DNA from: Kitasatospora sp. NBC_00315
GTDB lineage: Bacteria > Actinomycetota > Actinomycetes > Streptomycetales > Streptomycetaceae
Length of the DNA: 64,000 nt
Direction of reading: 5' to 3'
NCBI RefSeq assembly: GCF_041435095.1
Contig: NZ_CP108025.1
Coordinates: 5,270,001 to 5,334,000 of the forward strand
A model generated the notes under the pieces. The model saw only the letters and a program-made list of their open reading frames with translations. It did not search any database and had not been told where the DNA came from. Positions 32,910 through 40,626 of this stretch are shown piece by piece. How positions within the stretch are numbered: the stretch's first letter is position 1; every line of letters starts with the position of its first letter. A program made the translations under genes and the position numbers.

Positions 32910-34352
32910 ATGGCCGAACAGATCTACGACGAACGGTCGGACGTCAGGCCGGACGAGGATGGCTACACCCGCGGCCTGGGCAGTCGTCAGATCCAGATGA
33001 TCGCGATCGGCGGAGCGATCGGCACCGGCCTGTTCCTCGGCGCCGGGACGGCGATCTCCAAGGCCGGCCCCAGCCTGATCCTCTCGTACGCGGTGGCCGG
33101 CGTGGTGATCTTCGTGATCATGCGGGCCCTGGGCGAACTCCTCACCTACCGCCCGGTCTCCGGCAGTTTCGCCGAGTACGCCCGGGAGTTCCTCGGTCCG
33201 TTCGCCGGCTACGTCACGGGCTGGACGTACTGGCTGTTCTGGGTCGTCACCGGCATGGCCGAGACCACCGCCGCCGCCGTCTACGTGCGGTTCTGGGCAC
33301 CGGGCGTACCGCAGTGGCTCAGCGCGCTGATCTTCCTGCTGATCCTCTACGCGGCCAACCTGATCTCGGTGAGGCTGTTCGGCGAGATCGAGTTCTGGTT
33401 CTCGATGGTCAAGGTCACCGCGATCGTCGGCATGATCCTGATCGGCGTCGGCGTGCTCACCCTGGGCTTCGGCCCCGCCGGTGACACCGCGTCGGTCACC
33501 CACCTCTGGCAGGACGGCGGCTTCTTCCCCAAGGGCCTCGGCGCCACCGTGATGACCCTTCAGATCGTGATGTTCGCCTACCTCGGCGTCGAGCTGGTCG
33601 GCGTCACGGCGGGCGAGAGCGAGGACCCGCAGCGCACCCTGCCGCGCGCCATCAACACCCTGCCCTGGCGGATCGGGCTCTTCTACATCGGCGCGCTGGT
33701 GATCATCCTCTCGCTGGTGCCGTGGACCGAGTTCGAACCCGGCGTCAGCCCGTTCGTCGCCGCGTTCGGCAGGGTCGGCATCCCGGCGGCGGCCGGCATC
33801 ATCAACTTCGTGGTGCTCACCGCGGCCCTGTCCTCGTGCAACTCCGGGATGTACTCCACCGGCCGGATGCTGCGCGACCTCGCCCTGCGGGGCCAGGCCC
33901 CCGGCCTGCTGACCAGGCTCAACGGCAGCCGCAGCCCCGCCTTCGCGATCACCGCCTCCACCCTGCTGATGGGTCTGGGGGTGCTGCTCAACTACCTGGC
34001 GCCCGGCCGGGCCTTCCAGTACATCACCTCGGTGGCCACCGTCTGCGGTCTGTGGACCTGGGCGGTCATCCTGGTCAGCCAGATCCGCTACCGCCGCGCC
34101 TGGCAGGCGGGTCGGCTGCCGCCGCCCACCTTCCGCGCGCCCGGCGGCCTGTGGAGCAGCCGGGCGGCGCTCGCCTTCCTGGGCCTGGTCGTCGTCCTGA
34201 TCGCCATCGACGAGGACAGCAGGATCTCGCTGTACGTCTTCCCCGGCTGGGCCGTCCTGCTGGTGATCGGTTACCAGGTGCTCCGGCGCACCCGGCCGGA
34301 GAGCGTCGAGGTGGCGCGAGACAACGGCCCGCACGCCGGGAGCGAGCGCTGA
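32910..34352 (+). CDS. APC-family amino-acid permease
   Basis: Inner-membrane transporter of 480 residues with about twelve helices. The start of helix 1 (RQIQMIAIGGAIGTGLFLGA) is the substrate-binding signature of the APC superfamily, followed by SYAVAGVVIFVIMRALGELL and GYVTGWTYWLFWVV. It resembles proton-coupled permeases of the GABA/aromatic/proline group, but substrate cannot be assigned. ATG at 32910 is chosen since the upstream extension is hydrophilic and unlike the family. It is preceded by a terminator and so has its own promoter. Confidence 0.9.
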   Translation: MAEQIYDERSDVRPDEDGYTRGLGSRQIQMIAIGGAIGTGLFLGAGTAISKAGPSLILSYAVAGVVIFVIMRALGELLTYRPVSGSFAEYAREFLGPFAGYVTGWTYWLFWVVTGMAETTAAAVYVRFWAPGVPQWLSALIFLLILYAANLISVRLFGEIEFWFSMVKVTAIVGMILIGVGVLTLGFGPAGDTASVTHLWQDGGFFPKGLGATVMTLQIVMFAYLGVELVGVTAGESEDPQRTLPRAINTLPWRIGLFYIGALVIILSLVPWTEFEPGVSPFVAAFGRVGIPAAAGIINFVVLTAALSSCNSGMYSTGRMLRDLALRGQAPGLLTRLNGSRSPAFAITASTLLMGLGVLLNYLAPGRAFQYITSVATVCGLWTWAVILVSQIRYRRAWQAGRLPPPTFRAPGGLWSSRAALAFLGLVVVLIAIDEDSRISLYVFPGWAVLLVIGYQVLRRTRPESVEVARDNGPHAGSER

Positions 34353-34408
34353 GCGCCGAGGCGCGGACACGCGGCGGTCGTGCGCCGGTGCCTGGCTATC
34401 CTGACCGC

Positions 34409-34840
34409 ATGCTGACCATCACCCGAGAACTGCACGACGCGATCGTGGCCCACGCCCGGGCCGACCACCCGGACGAGGCCTGCGGCGTGATCGCCGGACC
34501 GGACGGCAGCGGACGCCCGGAGCGGTTCATCCCGATGCTCAACGCGGCCCGCTCGCCCACGTTCTACGAGTTCGACTCCGGAGACCTCCTCAAGCTCTAC
34601 CGCGAGATGGACGACCGGGACGAGGAGCCGGTGGTCGTGTACCACTCGCACACCGCCACGGAGGCCCACCCGTCGCGCACCGACGTGTCGCTCGCCTCCG
34701 AGCCGAACGCCCACTACGTCCTCGTCTCGACCGCCGAGGGCAACGGGCCCGGTGACCCCTTCCAGTTCCGCTCGTTCCGCATCGTGGACGGCGAGATCAC
34801 CGAGGAAGACGTCCAGGTCGTCGAGGCCTACCAGCCCTGA
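34409..34840 (+). CDS. mec: JAMM/Mov34 metallopeptidase (Mec-like)
   Basis: Zinc peptidase of 143 residues. The JAMM motif is complete: Glu in HPDEACGVIAG and VVYHSHTATEAHPSRTDVSL with HSH, Ser and Asp. In Mycobacterium tuberculosis the homolog Mec releases cysteine from the CysO-cysteine adduct. Here the sulfur carrier and CysM genes follow, which supports the same role in CysO-dependent cysteine synthesis. It could also trim the carrier, whose Gly-Gly is followed by two extra residues. A hairpin with a T-run follows its stop, so mec is probably transcribed apart from the downstream leader peptide. Confidence 0.9.
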   Translation: MLTITRELHDAIVAHARADHPDEACGVIAGPDGSGRPERFIPMLNAARSPTFYEFDSGDLLKLYREMDDRDEEPVVVYHSHTATEAHPSRTDVSLASEPNAHYVLVSTAEGNGPGDPFQFRSFRIVDGEITEEDVQVVEAYQP

Positions 34841-34858
34841 CCAGCACCCACCTGGATC

Positions 34859-34903
34859 GGGCCCGCCGCCACTGCCGCAGTGGCCGGCGGGCCCTGCTGT
34901 TTT
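34859..34903 (+). terminator. Terminator after mec
   Basis: GGGCCCGCCG-CCACTGC pairs with GCAGTGG-C-CGGCGGGCCC (one bulged base), giving a 17-pair stem from 34859 to 34894, followed by TGCTGTTTT. The T-rich tail makes this the best intrinsic terminator in the window. It isolates mec from the cysteine leader peptide. Confidence 0.88.
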
Positions 34904-34978
34904 CCGTCCGGTCTCAGCAGGAGATACGGAAACATCCGGATCGCGAGACGGGAATGTCGGAGCGGGGGAGGGAATCTA

Positions 34979-34990
34979 TACGATGAGCCC
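34979..34990 (+). promoter_or_regulatory. Candidate -10 element for a leaderless leader-peptide mRNA
   Basis: TACGAT at 34979-34984 fits the actinobacterial -10 pattern TAnnnT. Six bases later lies the ATG at 34991, so transcription would begin at the start codon itself, giving a leaderless message. The -35 region (around 34955) is weak. Confidence 0.5.
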
Positions 34991-35110
34991 ATGCGTTCCG
35001 TCGATGTGAGCACTCAGGCACCGGGCACCCGCCTCGTGGCGCGCCTGCACGTCGACCTGTGCCGGCTCGCCAGCGCGATCTGTCCCGGTACGTCCGCCGG
35101 CTCCCGCTGA
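34991..35110 (+). CDS. Cysteine-containing leader peptide upstream of the sulfur-carrier gene
   Basis: A 39-residue open frame ends 97 bases before the sulfur-carrier gene. Its core is RLHVDLCRLASAIC, the signature of actinobacterial putative leader peptides found before sulfur-metabolism genes. The two Cys codons at residues 24 and 31 could let ribosome stalling under cysteine shortage alter expression of the downstream cysO-cysM genes, as described for cysteine-rich leader ORFs in mycobacteria. The spacer to the next gene is C-rich and G-poor in part (35140-35200), as expected for Rho-dependent attenuation. It is too short and too well placed to be chance, though translation is inferred. 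Confidence 0.78.
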   Translation: MRSVDVSTQAPGTRLVARLHVDLCRLASAICPGTSAGSR

Positions 35111-35207
35111 GCCGCCAGCCCCGGCCCGCCGCCCGGCACCGACCCCCGGGGCCCCACCCTGCCGCGCCCCTGCGGCCCACCCACCTCACCTGCACAGGAG
35201 CGCACTC

Positions 35208-35486
35208 ATGGCCATCGAGGTCCGCATTCCGACCATCCTCCGCACCTACACCGACGGCGCCAAGTCCGTCGAGGGCAGCGGCGCCAACCTCGGCGAGCTC
35301 ATCGCCGACCTCGACGCCCGCCACCCCGGCATCGCCACCCGGCTGCTGGAGGGCGGCGACCTGCGCCGCTTCGTGAACGTGTACCTGAACGACGAGGACG
35401 TGCGCTTCCTGGAGGGCATCTCCACCGCCGTGGCCGACGGCGACAGCATCACCATCCTGCCCGCCGTGGCCGGCGGCGCCCGCTAG
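35208..35486 (+). CDS. cysO: CysO/MoaD-like ubiquitin-fold sulfur carrier
   Basis: Sulfur-carrier protein of 92 residues with the beta-grasp features VRIPTILRTYTDG and DGDSITILPAVAGG. In the family a C-terminal Gly-Gly is converted to a thiocarboxylate that donates sulfide to CysM. Here the end is AVAGGAR, so two residues follow the Gly-Gly. The carrier would need trimming before activation, or works differently; the neighbouring JAMM peptidase is the obvious candidate. AGGAG lies eight bases before the ATG. A GC-rich hairpin separates it from cysM. Confidence 0.9.
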   Translation: MAIEVRIPTILRTYTDGAKSVEGSGANLGELIADLDARHPGIATRLLEGGDLRRFVNVYLNDEDVRFLEGISTAVADGDSITILPAVAGGAR

Positions 35487-35493
35487 CAGCGAC

Positions 35494-35529
35494 CGGCTCC
35501 CCCACCCCCCCCGGGGGGCGGGGGAGCCG
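35494..35529 (+). terminator. Hairpin between cysO and cysM
   Basis: CGGCTCCCCC (35494-35503) pairs with GGGGGAGCCG (35520-35529), and the interior C-run and G-run can extend the stem. It lies inside the apparent cysO-cysM transcription unit, so it may adjust the ratio of carrier to synthase rather than end transcription. Confidence 0.7.
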
Positions 35530-35586
35530 TCGTCCGTCCCACCACCCTCTCCCCGCGTCACACATGCCCGTTGCCGGAGGCACCCC

Positions 35587-36555
35587 TTGCGTTACGACAG
35601 CCCGCTCGAAGCCGTCGGCAACACCCCGCTGGTCCGCCTGCCGCGCCTGTCCGCGGCGCTGCCGGGCAACGAGGACGGGCGGGTCGGCCTCTGGGCCAAG
35701 CTGGAGGACCGCAACCCCACGGGCTCCATCAAGGACCGCCCGGCCCTGCACATGATCGAGCGCGCGGAGGCGGCCGGCCTGCTCACCCCCGGCTGCACCA
35801 TCCTGGAGCCCACCAGCGGCAACACTGGCATCTCGCTCGCCATGGCCGCCAAGCTCAAGGGCTACCGGATGGTCTGCGTGATGCCCGAGAACACCAGCGA
35901 GGAGCGCCGCGAGCTGTTGCGCATGTGGGGCGCCGAGATCATCGCCTCGCCCGCCGCCGGCGGCTCCAACACCGCGGTGCGGATCGCCAAGGAGATCGCC
36001 GCCGAGCACCCCGAGTGGGTGATGCTCTACCAGTACGGCAACCCCGACAACGCGGGCGCGCACTACGCCACCACCGGCCCCGAGATCCTCGCCGACCTGC
36101 CGACCGTCACCCACTTCGTGGCGGGCCTGGGCACCACCGGCACCCTGATGGGCGTCGGCCGCTTCCTGCGCGAGAAGGTCCCCGGCGTCCAGATCGTCGC
36201 CGCCGAGCCGCGCTACGACGACCTGGTCTACGGCCTGCGCAACCTCGACGAGGGCTTCGTGCCCGAGCTGTACGACGCCGAGGTGCTCACCACCCGCTTC
36301 AGCGTGGGCTCCGCCGACGCCGTGCGCCGTACCCGCGAGCTGCTCCAGCAGGAGGGCATCTTCGCGGGCGTCTCCACCGGCGCGATCCTGCACGCGGCCG
36401 TGGGCGTGGGCCGCAAGGCCGCCGCCGCGGGGGAGCGCGCCGACGTGGTCTTCGTGGTCGCCGACGGCGGCTGGAAGTACCTCTCCACCGGCATCTACAC
36501 CGCCGAGACCACCGAAGCGGCCGTCGAGGCGCTGCAGGGCCAGCTCTGGGCCTGA
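35587..36555 (+). CDS. cysM: Cysteine synthase, CysO-dependent type
   Basis: PLP enzyme of 322 residues making cysteine. Lys in NPTGSIKDRPALHMIERA binds PLP. The substrate loop PTSGNTGISLAMAAKLKGY and the phosphate-binding GLGTTGTLMGVG are canonical. In M. tuberculosis CysM uses O-phosphoserine and thiocarboxylated CysO; the adjacent cysO and mec genes indicate the same pathway. The start is TTG at 35587, with GGAGG eight to nine bases before. Synthesis of this operon may respond to the leader peptide upstream. Confidence 0.93.
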   Translation: MRYDSPLEAVGNTPLVRLPRLSAALPGNEDGRVGLWAKLEDRNPTGSIKDRPALHMIERAEAAGLLTPGCTILEPTSGNTGISLAMAAKLKGYRMVCVMPENTSEERRELLRMWGAEIIASPAAGGSNTAVRIAKEIAAEHPEWVMLYQYGNPDNAGAHYATTGPEILADLPTVTHFVAGLGTTGTLMGVGRFLREKVPGVQIVAAEPRYDDLVYGLRNLDEGFVPELYDAEVLTTRFSVGSADAVRRTRELLQQEGIFAGVSTGAILHAAVGVGRKAAAAGERADVVFVVADGGWKYLSTGIYTAETTEAAVEALQGQLWA

Positions 36556-36607
36556 CCGACCCGGGCCGGCTCCGGGCCCGGCCGACCCGACCGGCCACCC
36601 GGGCGGC

Positions 36608-37060
36608 TCAGCTCCCGATCAGGGCGGCCGCGCGGGCCCAGGTCCGCTCGTCGACCGGACCGACCCGACGGCGGAAGTCCCGCAGCGGTACGTCCCGCAG
36701 CTCGTCCGTCTCCAGCCAGCTGGTACGCCCCCGGGTGTCGCCGACCGTGCCGGGCGGCAGGGCCAGGACGCCGGGGCGCTCGGTGTGGTGCTTGCTGGTG
36801 ATCTTCGCGACGGTCGCCGTCCGGCCGCTCACCCGCAGCACCAGGCACGGCCGGTCCTTGGCACCGGGGCCGTCCTCGAACGGCACCTCGGCCCACCAGA
36901 TCTCCCGGGCCGCCGGCCGCCGGCCGCCCTTCGCCGCCGGGCGGCGCGGCCCCGGACCGGACGGCACCGGGCGCCGACGGCCCCTGCGGGCCGCCGCCCA
37001 CGCCAACGCGGCGAGCACCGCGACCACCGCCACCACCGCGAGCACCCCGGACACGTTCAT
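36608..37060 (-). CDS. Membrane-anchored PemK/MazF-like protein
   Basis: Product of 150 residues. One N-terminal membrane helix (about residues 5-25, GVLAVVAVVAVLAALAWAA) and a basic Pro/Arg linker precede a PemK/MazF-like domain (REIWWAEVPFEDGPGAKDRP, CLVLRVSGRTATVAKITSKH). MazF-type toxins are soluble ribonucleases with an adjacent antitoxin. This one is membrane-tethered and its only small neighbour, a 64-residue HTH gene, is on the other strand and 195 bases away. It is therefore more likely a domesticated relative than an active toxin. Confidence 0.75.
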   Translation of the reverse strand: MNVSGVLAVVAVVAVLAALAWAAARRGRRRPVPSGPGPRRPAAKGGRRPAAREIWWAEVPFEDGPGAKDRPCLVLRVSGRTATVAKITSKHHTERPGVLALPPGTVGDTRGRTSWLETDELRDVPLRDFRRRVGPVDERTWARAAALIGS

Positions 37061-37255
37061 GCGCCCGACCGTACCGGGCCGCAGAGCCTCCCACCACGGT
37101 GACCGCCCCCGCGGCCGGTGATGTGTCCGTTCTCTGCTGCCGATTCGTCACAGAACGGTCACCGCGTCGGTCGTGGGACGGGGCCGCCCGGGCCGCCCGG
37201 AAGGCTGGGCGCGCAGCCGAGGGCCGGCCTCGGAGCTCCCGCCCGGAGGTGCCCC

Positions 37256-37450
37256 ATGAGCCCACGCAGCACCGACCTGTGGTCGTACGCCGAAATCGCC
37301 CGCCACATCGACGTCCAGCCCGAGGCCGTACGCAACTACCGCCGGCACGGCCTGCTGCCGGAGCCCGACGCGCACGACGCGGCCGGGCATCCGCGCTGGT
37401 ACGCCGACACGATCCGATCCTGGGCCCGGGGCCGGCCCGGCCGCCGCTGA
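37256..37450 (+). CDS. Small MerR/excisionase-like helix-turn-helix protein
   Basis: DNA-binding protein of 64 residues consisting of little more than one winged helix-turn-helix (LWSYAEIARHIDVQPEAVRN then YRRHGLLPEPD). GGAGG at 37245-37249 supports the ATG at 37256. It could be an independent regulator or an antitoxin-like partner of the divergent PemK-like gene, but the 195-base gap and opposite orientation make a classical toxin-antitoxin operon unlikely. Confidence 0.78.
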   Translation: MSPRSTDLWSYAEIARHIDVQPEAVRNYRRHGLLPEPDAHDAAGHPRWYADTIRSWARGRPGRR

Positions 37451-37710
37451 CCCCGGCGCCGGCCCCGGCCCCGCGCGCCCCCGGCGGGGCCGATCGGTGC
37501 CGCGCCACCGGAGCGTTCTGGTGATTCCAGCCACAGCGCGGCACGGAGACGGGGGCAAAGTGCCGTCCCGCCCTTACTCTCGACACGCGAACGCAGTCCT
37601 ACCCATCGGTGTACCGGCCGGTAGTACCGCGGGCCCGGACCGGACGACCGCCCGGGCCGGACAGCCATGACCAACAGCAGCCAGGACGTGTCGGGGCGGA
37701 GGGGCTCGGT

Positions 37711-38457
37711 ATGAAACTGACCGTGGTGGGGTGCTCGGGAAGCTTCCCGAGCACCGAGTCGCCGTGCTCCAGCTATCTCGTGGAGGCGGACGGCTACCGC
37801 GTCGTGCTCGACCTCGGCAACGGCGCCCTCGGCGCGCTGCAGAACTACTGCGGCCTGTACGACGTCGACGCCATCCTGCTCAGCCACCTGCACGCCGACC
37901 ACTGCATCGACCTCTGCGCCTACTGGGTCGCCCGCAACTACCGCGCCGAGGGCTGCCCCGACCTCCTCCCCGTGTACGGCCCGCAGGGCACCCCCGAGCG
38001 CCTGGCCCGGGCGTACGACATGCCGGAGGAACCCGGCATGCGCGAGGTGTTCGACTTCCACGCGCTGCGCCCCGGCGGCTTCGACCTCGGCCCGCTGCGG
38101 ATCACCGTCGCCGCGGTCAACCACCCGGTCGACGCCTTCGCCTTCCGGGTGGAGCACCGGGGACGCTCCCTGGTCTACTCCGGTGACACCGGCGAGTGCG
38201 CCGAGCTCGTCGAACTCGCCCGGGACGCCGACCTCTTCCTCTGCGAGGCCGCCTACGTGGACGGTCGCGACACCTACCAGGCCGTCCACCTCAACGGCCG
38301 CGAGGCCGGCGAGCACGCCGCCGCCGCCGGGGCCCGCCGACTCGTCCTCACCCACATCCCGCCGTGGACCGACGCCGAGCGCAACCGCAAGGACGCGGCG
38401 GCCGCGTACGCCGGCCCGGTCGACCTCGCCAGGCCCGGCGCCGTCTACGAGCTCTGA
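37711..38457 (+). CDS. Metallo-beta-lactamase-fold hydrolase (Rv1339-like)
   Basis: Product of 248 residues. The metal motif HLHADHCIDL, a second His in TVAAVNHPVDAF, Asp in VYSGDTGECAEL and the terminal LVLTHIPPW define an MBL fold of the RNase Z/phosphodiesterase branch. Its place between cysM and rph-rdgB matches Rv1339 in M. tuberculosis, which has been reported as an atypical cyclic-AMP phosphodiesterase; a similar role is an inference from this synteny. ATG at 37711 gives the family start KLTVVGCSGSFPS. It overlaps the convergent aminotransferase gene by 13 bases. Confidence 0.85.
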   Translation: MKLTVVGCSGSFPSTESPCSSYLVEADGYRVVLDLGNGALGALQNYCGLYDVDAILLSHLHADHCIDLCAYWVARNYRAEGCPDLLPVYGPQGTPERLARAYDMPEEPGMREVFDFHALRPGGFDLGPLRITVAAVNHPVDAFAFRVEHRGRSLVYSGDTGECAELVELARDADLFLCEAAYVDGRDTYQAVHLNGREAGEHAAAAGARRLVLTHIPPWTDAERNRKDAAAAYAGPVDLARPGAVYEL

Positions 38458-39389
38458 ACCCGGGCGCGGGCCACCCGGTCGACCGGCGTCAGCCACTCCC
38501 GGTAGCGCGGCTCGGCGCCCGCCACCACCGCCTCGTACAGCTCCCGCAGGCGGACCGTCAGCGACCCCGGCGCGGAGCGGAGTTCCCGGTCGTCCAGGGA
38601 CGCCACCGGCACCACCCCGGCCGCCGTACCGCTGATGAACACCTCGTCCGCCGCGTACAGGTCCGAGCGCAGCAGGTTCTCCACCCGCACCTCGACACCG
38701 AGATCGCGCGCCAGCGTCAGCAACGTGTCCTGGGTGATCCCCTCCAGCGCGCCCGCCCCCGCCGGCGGCGTCCGCAGCACGCCGCCGCGCACCGCGAACA
38801 CGTTCTCCGCGCTGCACTCGCTCACGAAACCCTCCGCGTTCAGCAGCAGCGCCTCGTCGTACCCGGCGTCGGTCGCCTCGCGGCGCGCCAGCACCGAGTT
38901 CAGGTACGGCCCGGTGGCCTTCGCCGCGTTCGGCACGGCGTTCGGCGCCGTCCGCTGCCAGCTGCTGGTCTTCACCCGGATCGGCCCACCCGCGCCCTCG
39001 ACGGCGGTCAGCGCGTCCCAGCTCGCGATCACCGTCGAGGTCGGGGAGGACCGCATGTCCAACCCCATCGAGCCGTACCCGAGAAAGGCGAAGTGCCGCA
39101 GGTAGCAGGACCGGTGGCCGTTCGCCCGGACCAGCTCCAGCGTCGCCCTCGCCAACTCCTCCTCACCGTAAGGAAGATCGATACGCACCATGCGTGCACT
39201 GCGCTCCAGCCGGCGCAGGTGGTCCGCCAGCCGGAACACCGCCGGGCCGTCGGCGGTATCGAACACCCGGGTGCCCTCCAGCACCCCCGTGCCGTAGTGC
39301 AGGCCGTGGGTCAGGACGTGCACCTGCGCCTGTCGCCAGGGCACCAGGGCGCCGTCCATCCAGATCGTGGGAGCTTCGGTGAGAGCCAT
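38445..39389 (-). CDS. ilvE: Class IV aminotransferase (branched-chain type)
   Basis: PLP aminotransferase of 314 residues. The start IWMDGALVPWRQAQVHVLTH followed by LHYGTGVLEGTRVF, Lys in PNAAKATGPYLNSVLARREA and Glu in GFVSECSAENVFAV are typical of branched-chain aminotransferases of the IlvE type. Relatives include aminodeoxychorismate lyase and D-amino-acid transaminase; the length and N-terminus favour IlvE. It converts branched-chain 2-oxoacids to Leu, Ile and Val. Its tail overlaps the end of the MBL gene (stop TAG), and it diverges from the LuxR regulator. Confidence 0.85.
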   Translation of the reverse strand: MALTEAPTIWMDGALVPWRQAQVHVLTHGLHYGTGVLEGTRVFDTADGPAVFRLADHLRRLERSARMVRIDLPYGEEELARATLELVRANGHRSCYLRHFAFLGYGSMGLDMRSSPTSTVIASWDALTAVEGAGGPIRVKTSSWQRTAPNAVPNAAKATGPYLNSVLARREATDAGYDEALLLNAEGFVSECSAENVFAVRGGVLRTPPAGAGALEGITQDTLLTLARDLGVEVRVENLLRSDLYAADEVFISGTAAGVVPVASLDDRELRSAPGSLTVRLRELYEAVVAGAEPRYREWLTPVDRVARARVQSS

Positions 39390-39539
39390 GCGCCCATCCT
39401 CACCTGCGGCCGCCGCCCAGGTCAGAGCCCCGGCACTGCCGGATGCGGCCATGGCCGGGAGCGGCCGCCGCCCCGCCCGGACGTCTCACCGATCGAAATA
39501 CCGGTGCCATATGCCGGACGGATCAGTACCGTTGCGCCG

Positions 39540-40550
39540 ATGGAACGGCCCGACGGCAGCGCACCCGGCACCCCGGTGACCGGCGCCGCCCCACCGCACG
39601 GCGACGCGGCACGCCTCTACGGCCGACTGCTCGCCGAGCCCGGCCTGCCGCCCGAAACCCCCGGTTGGGACCTCGACCGGCTCACCGCCGCCCAGCGGGA
39701 ACTGCGCACCCTCGGACTGCTGCGCGACGCCGCCGCCGGCGGTACGGCGGTCTCCGTCGACACCGCCGTACGTCAGCTCCTGCTCGACGCGGACGAACAG
39801 ATCGGCGCCCTCTTCGACGCCGTACGCCGCACCCGTGAGGGCGTCGAACAACTCCACACCCGCTACCTGCCGGTGCAGCAGACCCACCGCGCCGGCACCG
39901 CGCCGGAGCTCGTCCGGGGCACGGAGCCGATCGCCGCCCTGCTGGAGGACGCCGCCCGGGGCGCCCGGACCGAGGCCCTCTCCCTCCGGCCCGGCCAGGA
40001 CCTCTCCGAAGCCGCCCTGGCCGGCAAGCTCGCCCGCGAACGCATCGCGCTCGCCCGCGGGGTGGCCATGCGCAGCGTCTACCCGGCCGCCGCCCTGCGC
40101 CGACCGGCCGTGCTCACCCACGTCCGCGACCTCACCGCCGCCGGCGCCCAGATCCGGGTGGCGCACACCCTCCCGCTCTGGCTGATCACGATCGACGCCC
40201 GGCTGGCGATCCTCCCCGCCCCGGCCGCCGAGGGCGGGGCGGGCGCGGCCGTCGTGGTCCGCGAACCGGCCCTGGTCGCGCTGATCCGCGAACTCTTCGA
40301 GTACTTCTGGGCCGGCGCCTGGAGCCCGCCCGAGCTCCTGGTCCGCGAGCAGCCCGCCGGCGAGCCCGGCGACCGCCACCACGAGGTGCTCCGGCTGCTC
40401 GCCGCCGGGCTCACGGACAGCGCGATCAGCCGCAAGCTGGAGGTCTCCGAGCGCACCGTACGACGCCTGGTCGCGGAGCTGATCGCCGACCTGGGCGCCG
40501 ACAGCCGCTTCCAGGCCGGAGTGCACGCGGCCCGCCTGGGCCGCCTCTGA
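39540..40550 (+). CDS. LuxR-type helix-turn-helix regulator
   Basis: Regulator of 336 residues. The C-terminal 65 residues carry a LuxR-like helix-turn-helix (EVLRLLAAGLTDSAISRKLE and VSERTVRRLVAELIADLG). The N-terminal helical region (LYGRLLAEPGLPPETPGWDL) and the central domain (ALLEDAARGARTEALSLRPG and AQIRVAHTLPLWLITIDARL) resemble TrmB/LuxR-type streptomycete regulators with a phospholipase-D-like effector domain. It is convergent with the flavin monooxygenase operon and divergent from ilvE. Its target and ligand are unknown. Confidence 0.8.
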   Translation: MERPDGSAPGTPVTGAAPPHGDAARLYGRLLAEPGLPPETPGWDLDRLTAAQRELRTLGLLRDAAAGGTAVSVDTAVRQLLLDADEQIGALFDAVRRTREGVEQLHTRYLPVQQTHRAGTAPELVRGTEPIAALLEDAARGARTEALSLRPGQDLSEAALAGKLARERIALARGVAMRSVYPAAALRRPAVLTHVRDLTAAGAQIRVAHTLPLWLITIDARLAILPAPAAEGGAGAAVVVREPALVALIRELFEYFWAGAWSPPELLVREQPAGEPGDRHHEVLRLLAAGLTDSAISRKLEVSERTVRRLVAELIADLGADSRFQAGVHAARLGRL

Positions 40551-40626
40551 AAACAGCAGGCGGGCAGGCGGGCAGGGCGCGCAGGCGCGTGGACAGGCCG
40601 GGCCGGAGGGCCCGGAGGCGGCCCGG

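Noticed and set aside
36608..37450. PemK-like and HTH genes as a toxin-antitoxin operon
   Set aside because: They are divergent with a 195-base gap, and the PemK-like protein is membrane-anchored.
37711..38457. RNase Z for the MBL gene
   Set aside because: The order of genes and length fit the Rv1339-like group better than the tRNA-processing enzyme; left as MBL hydrolase.
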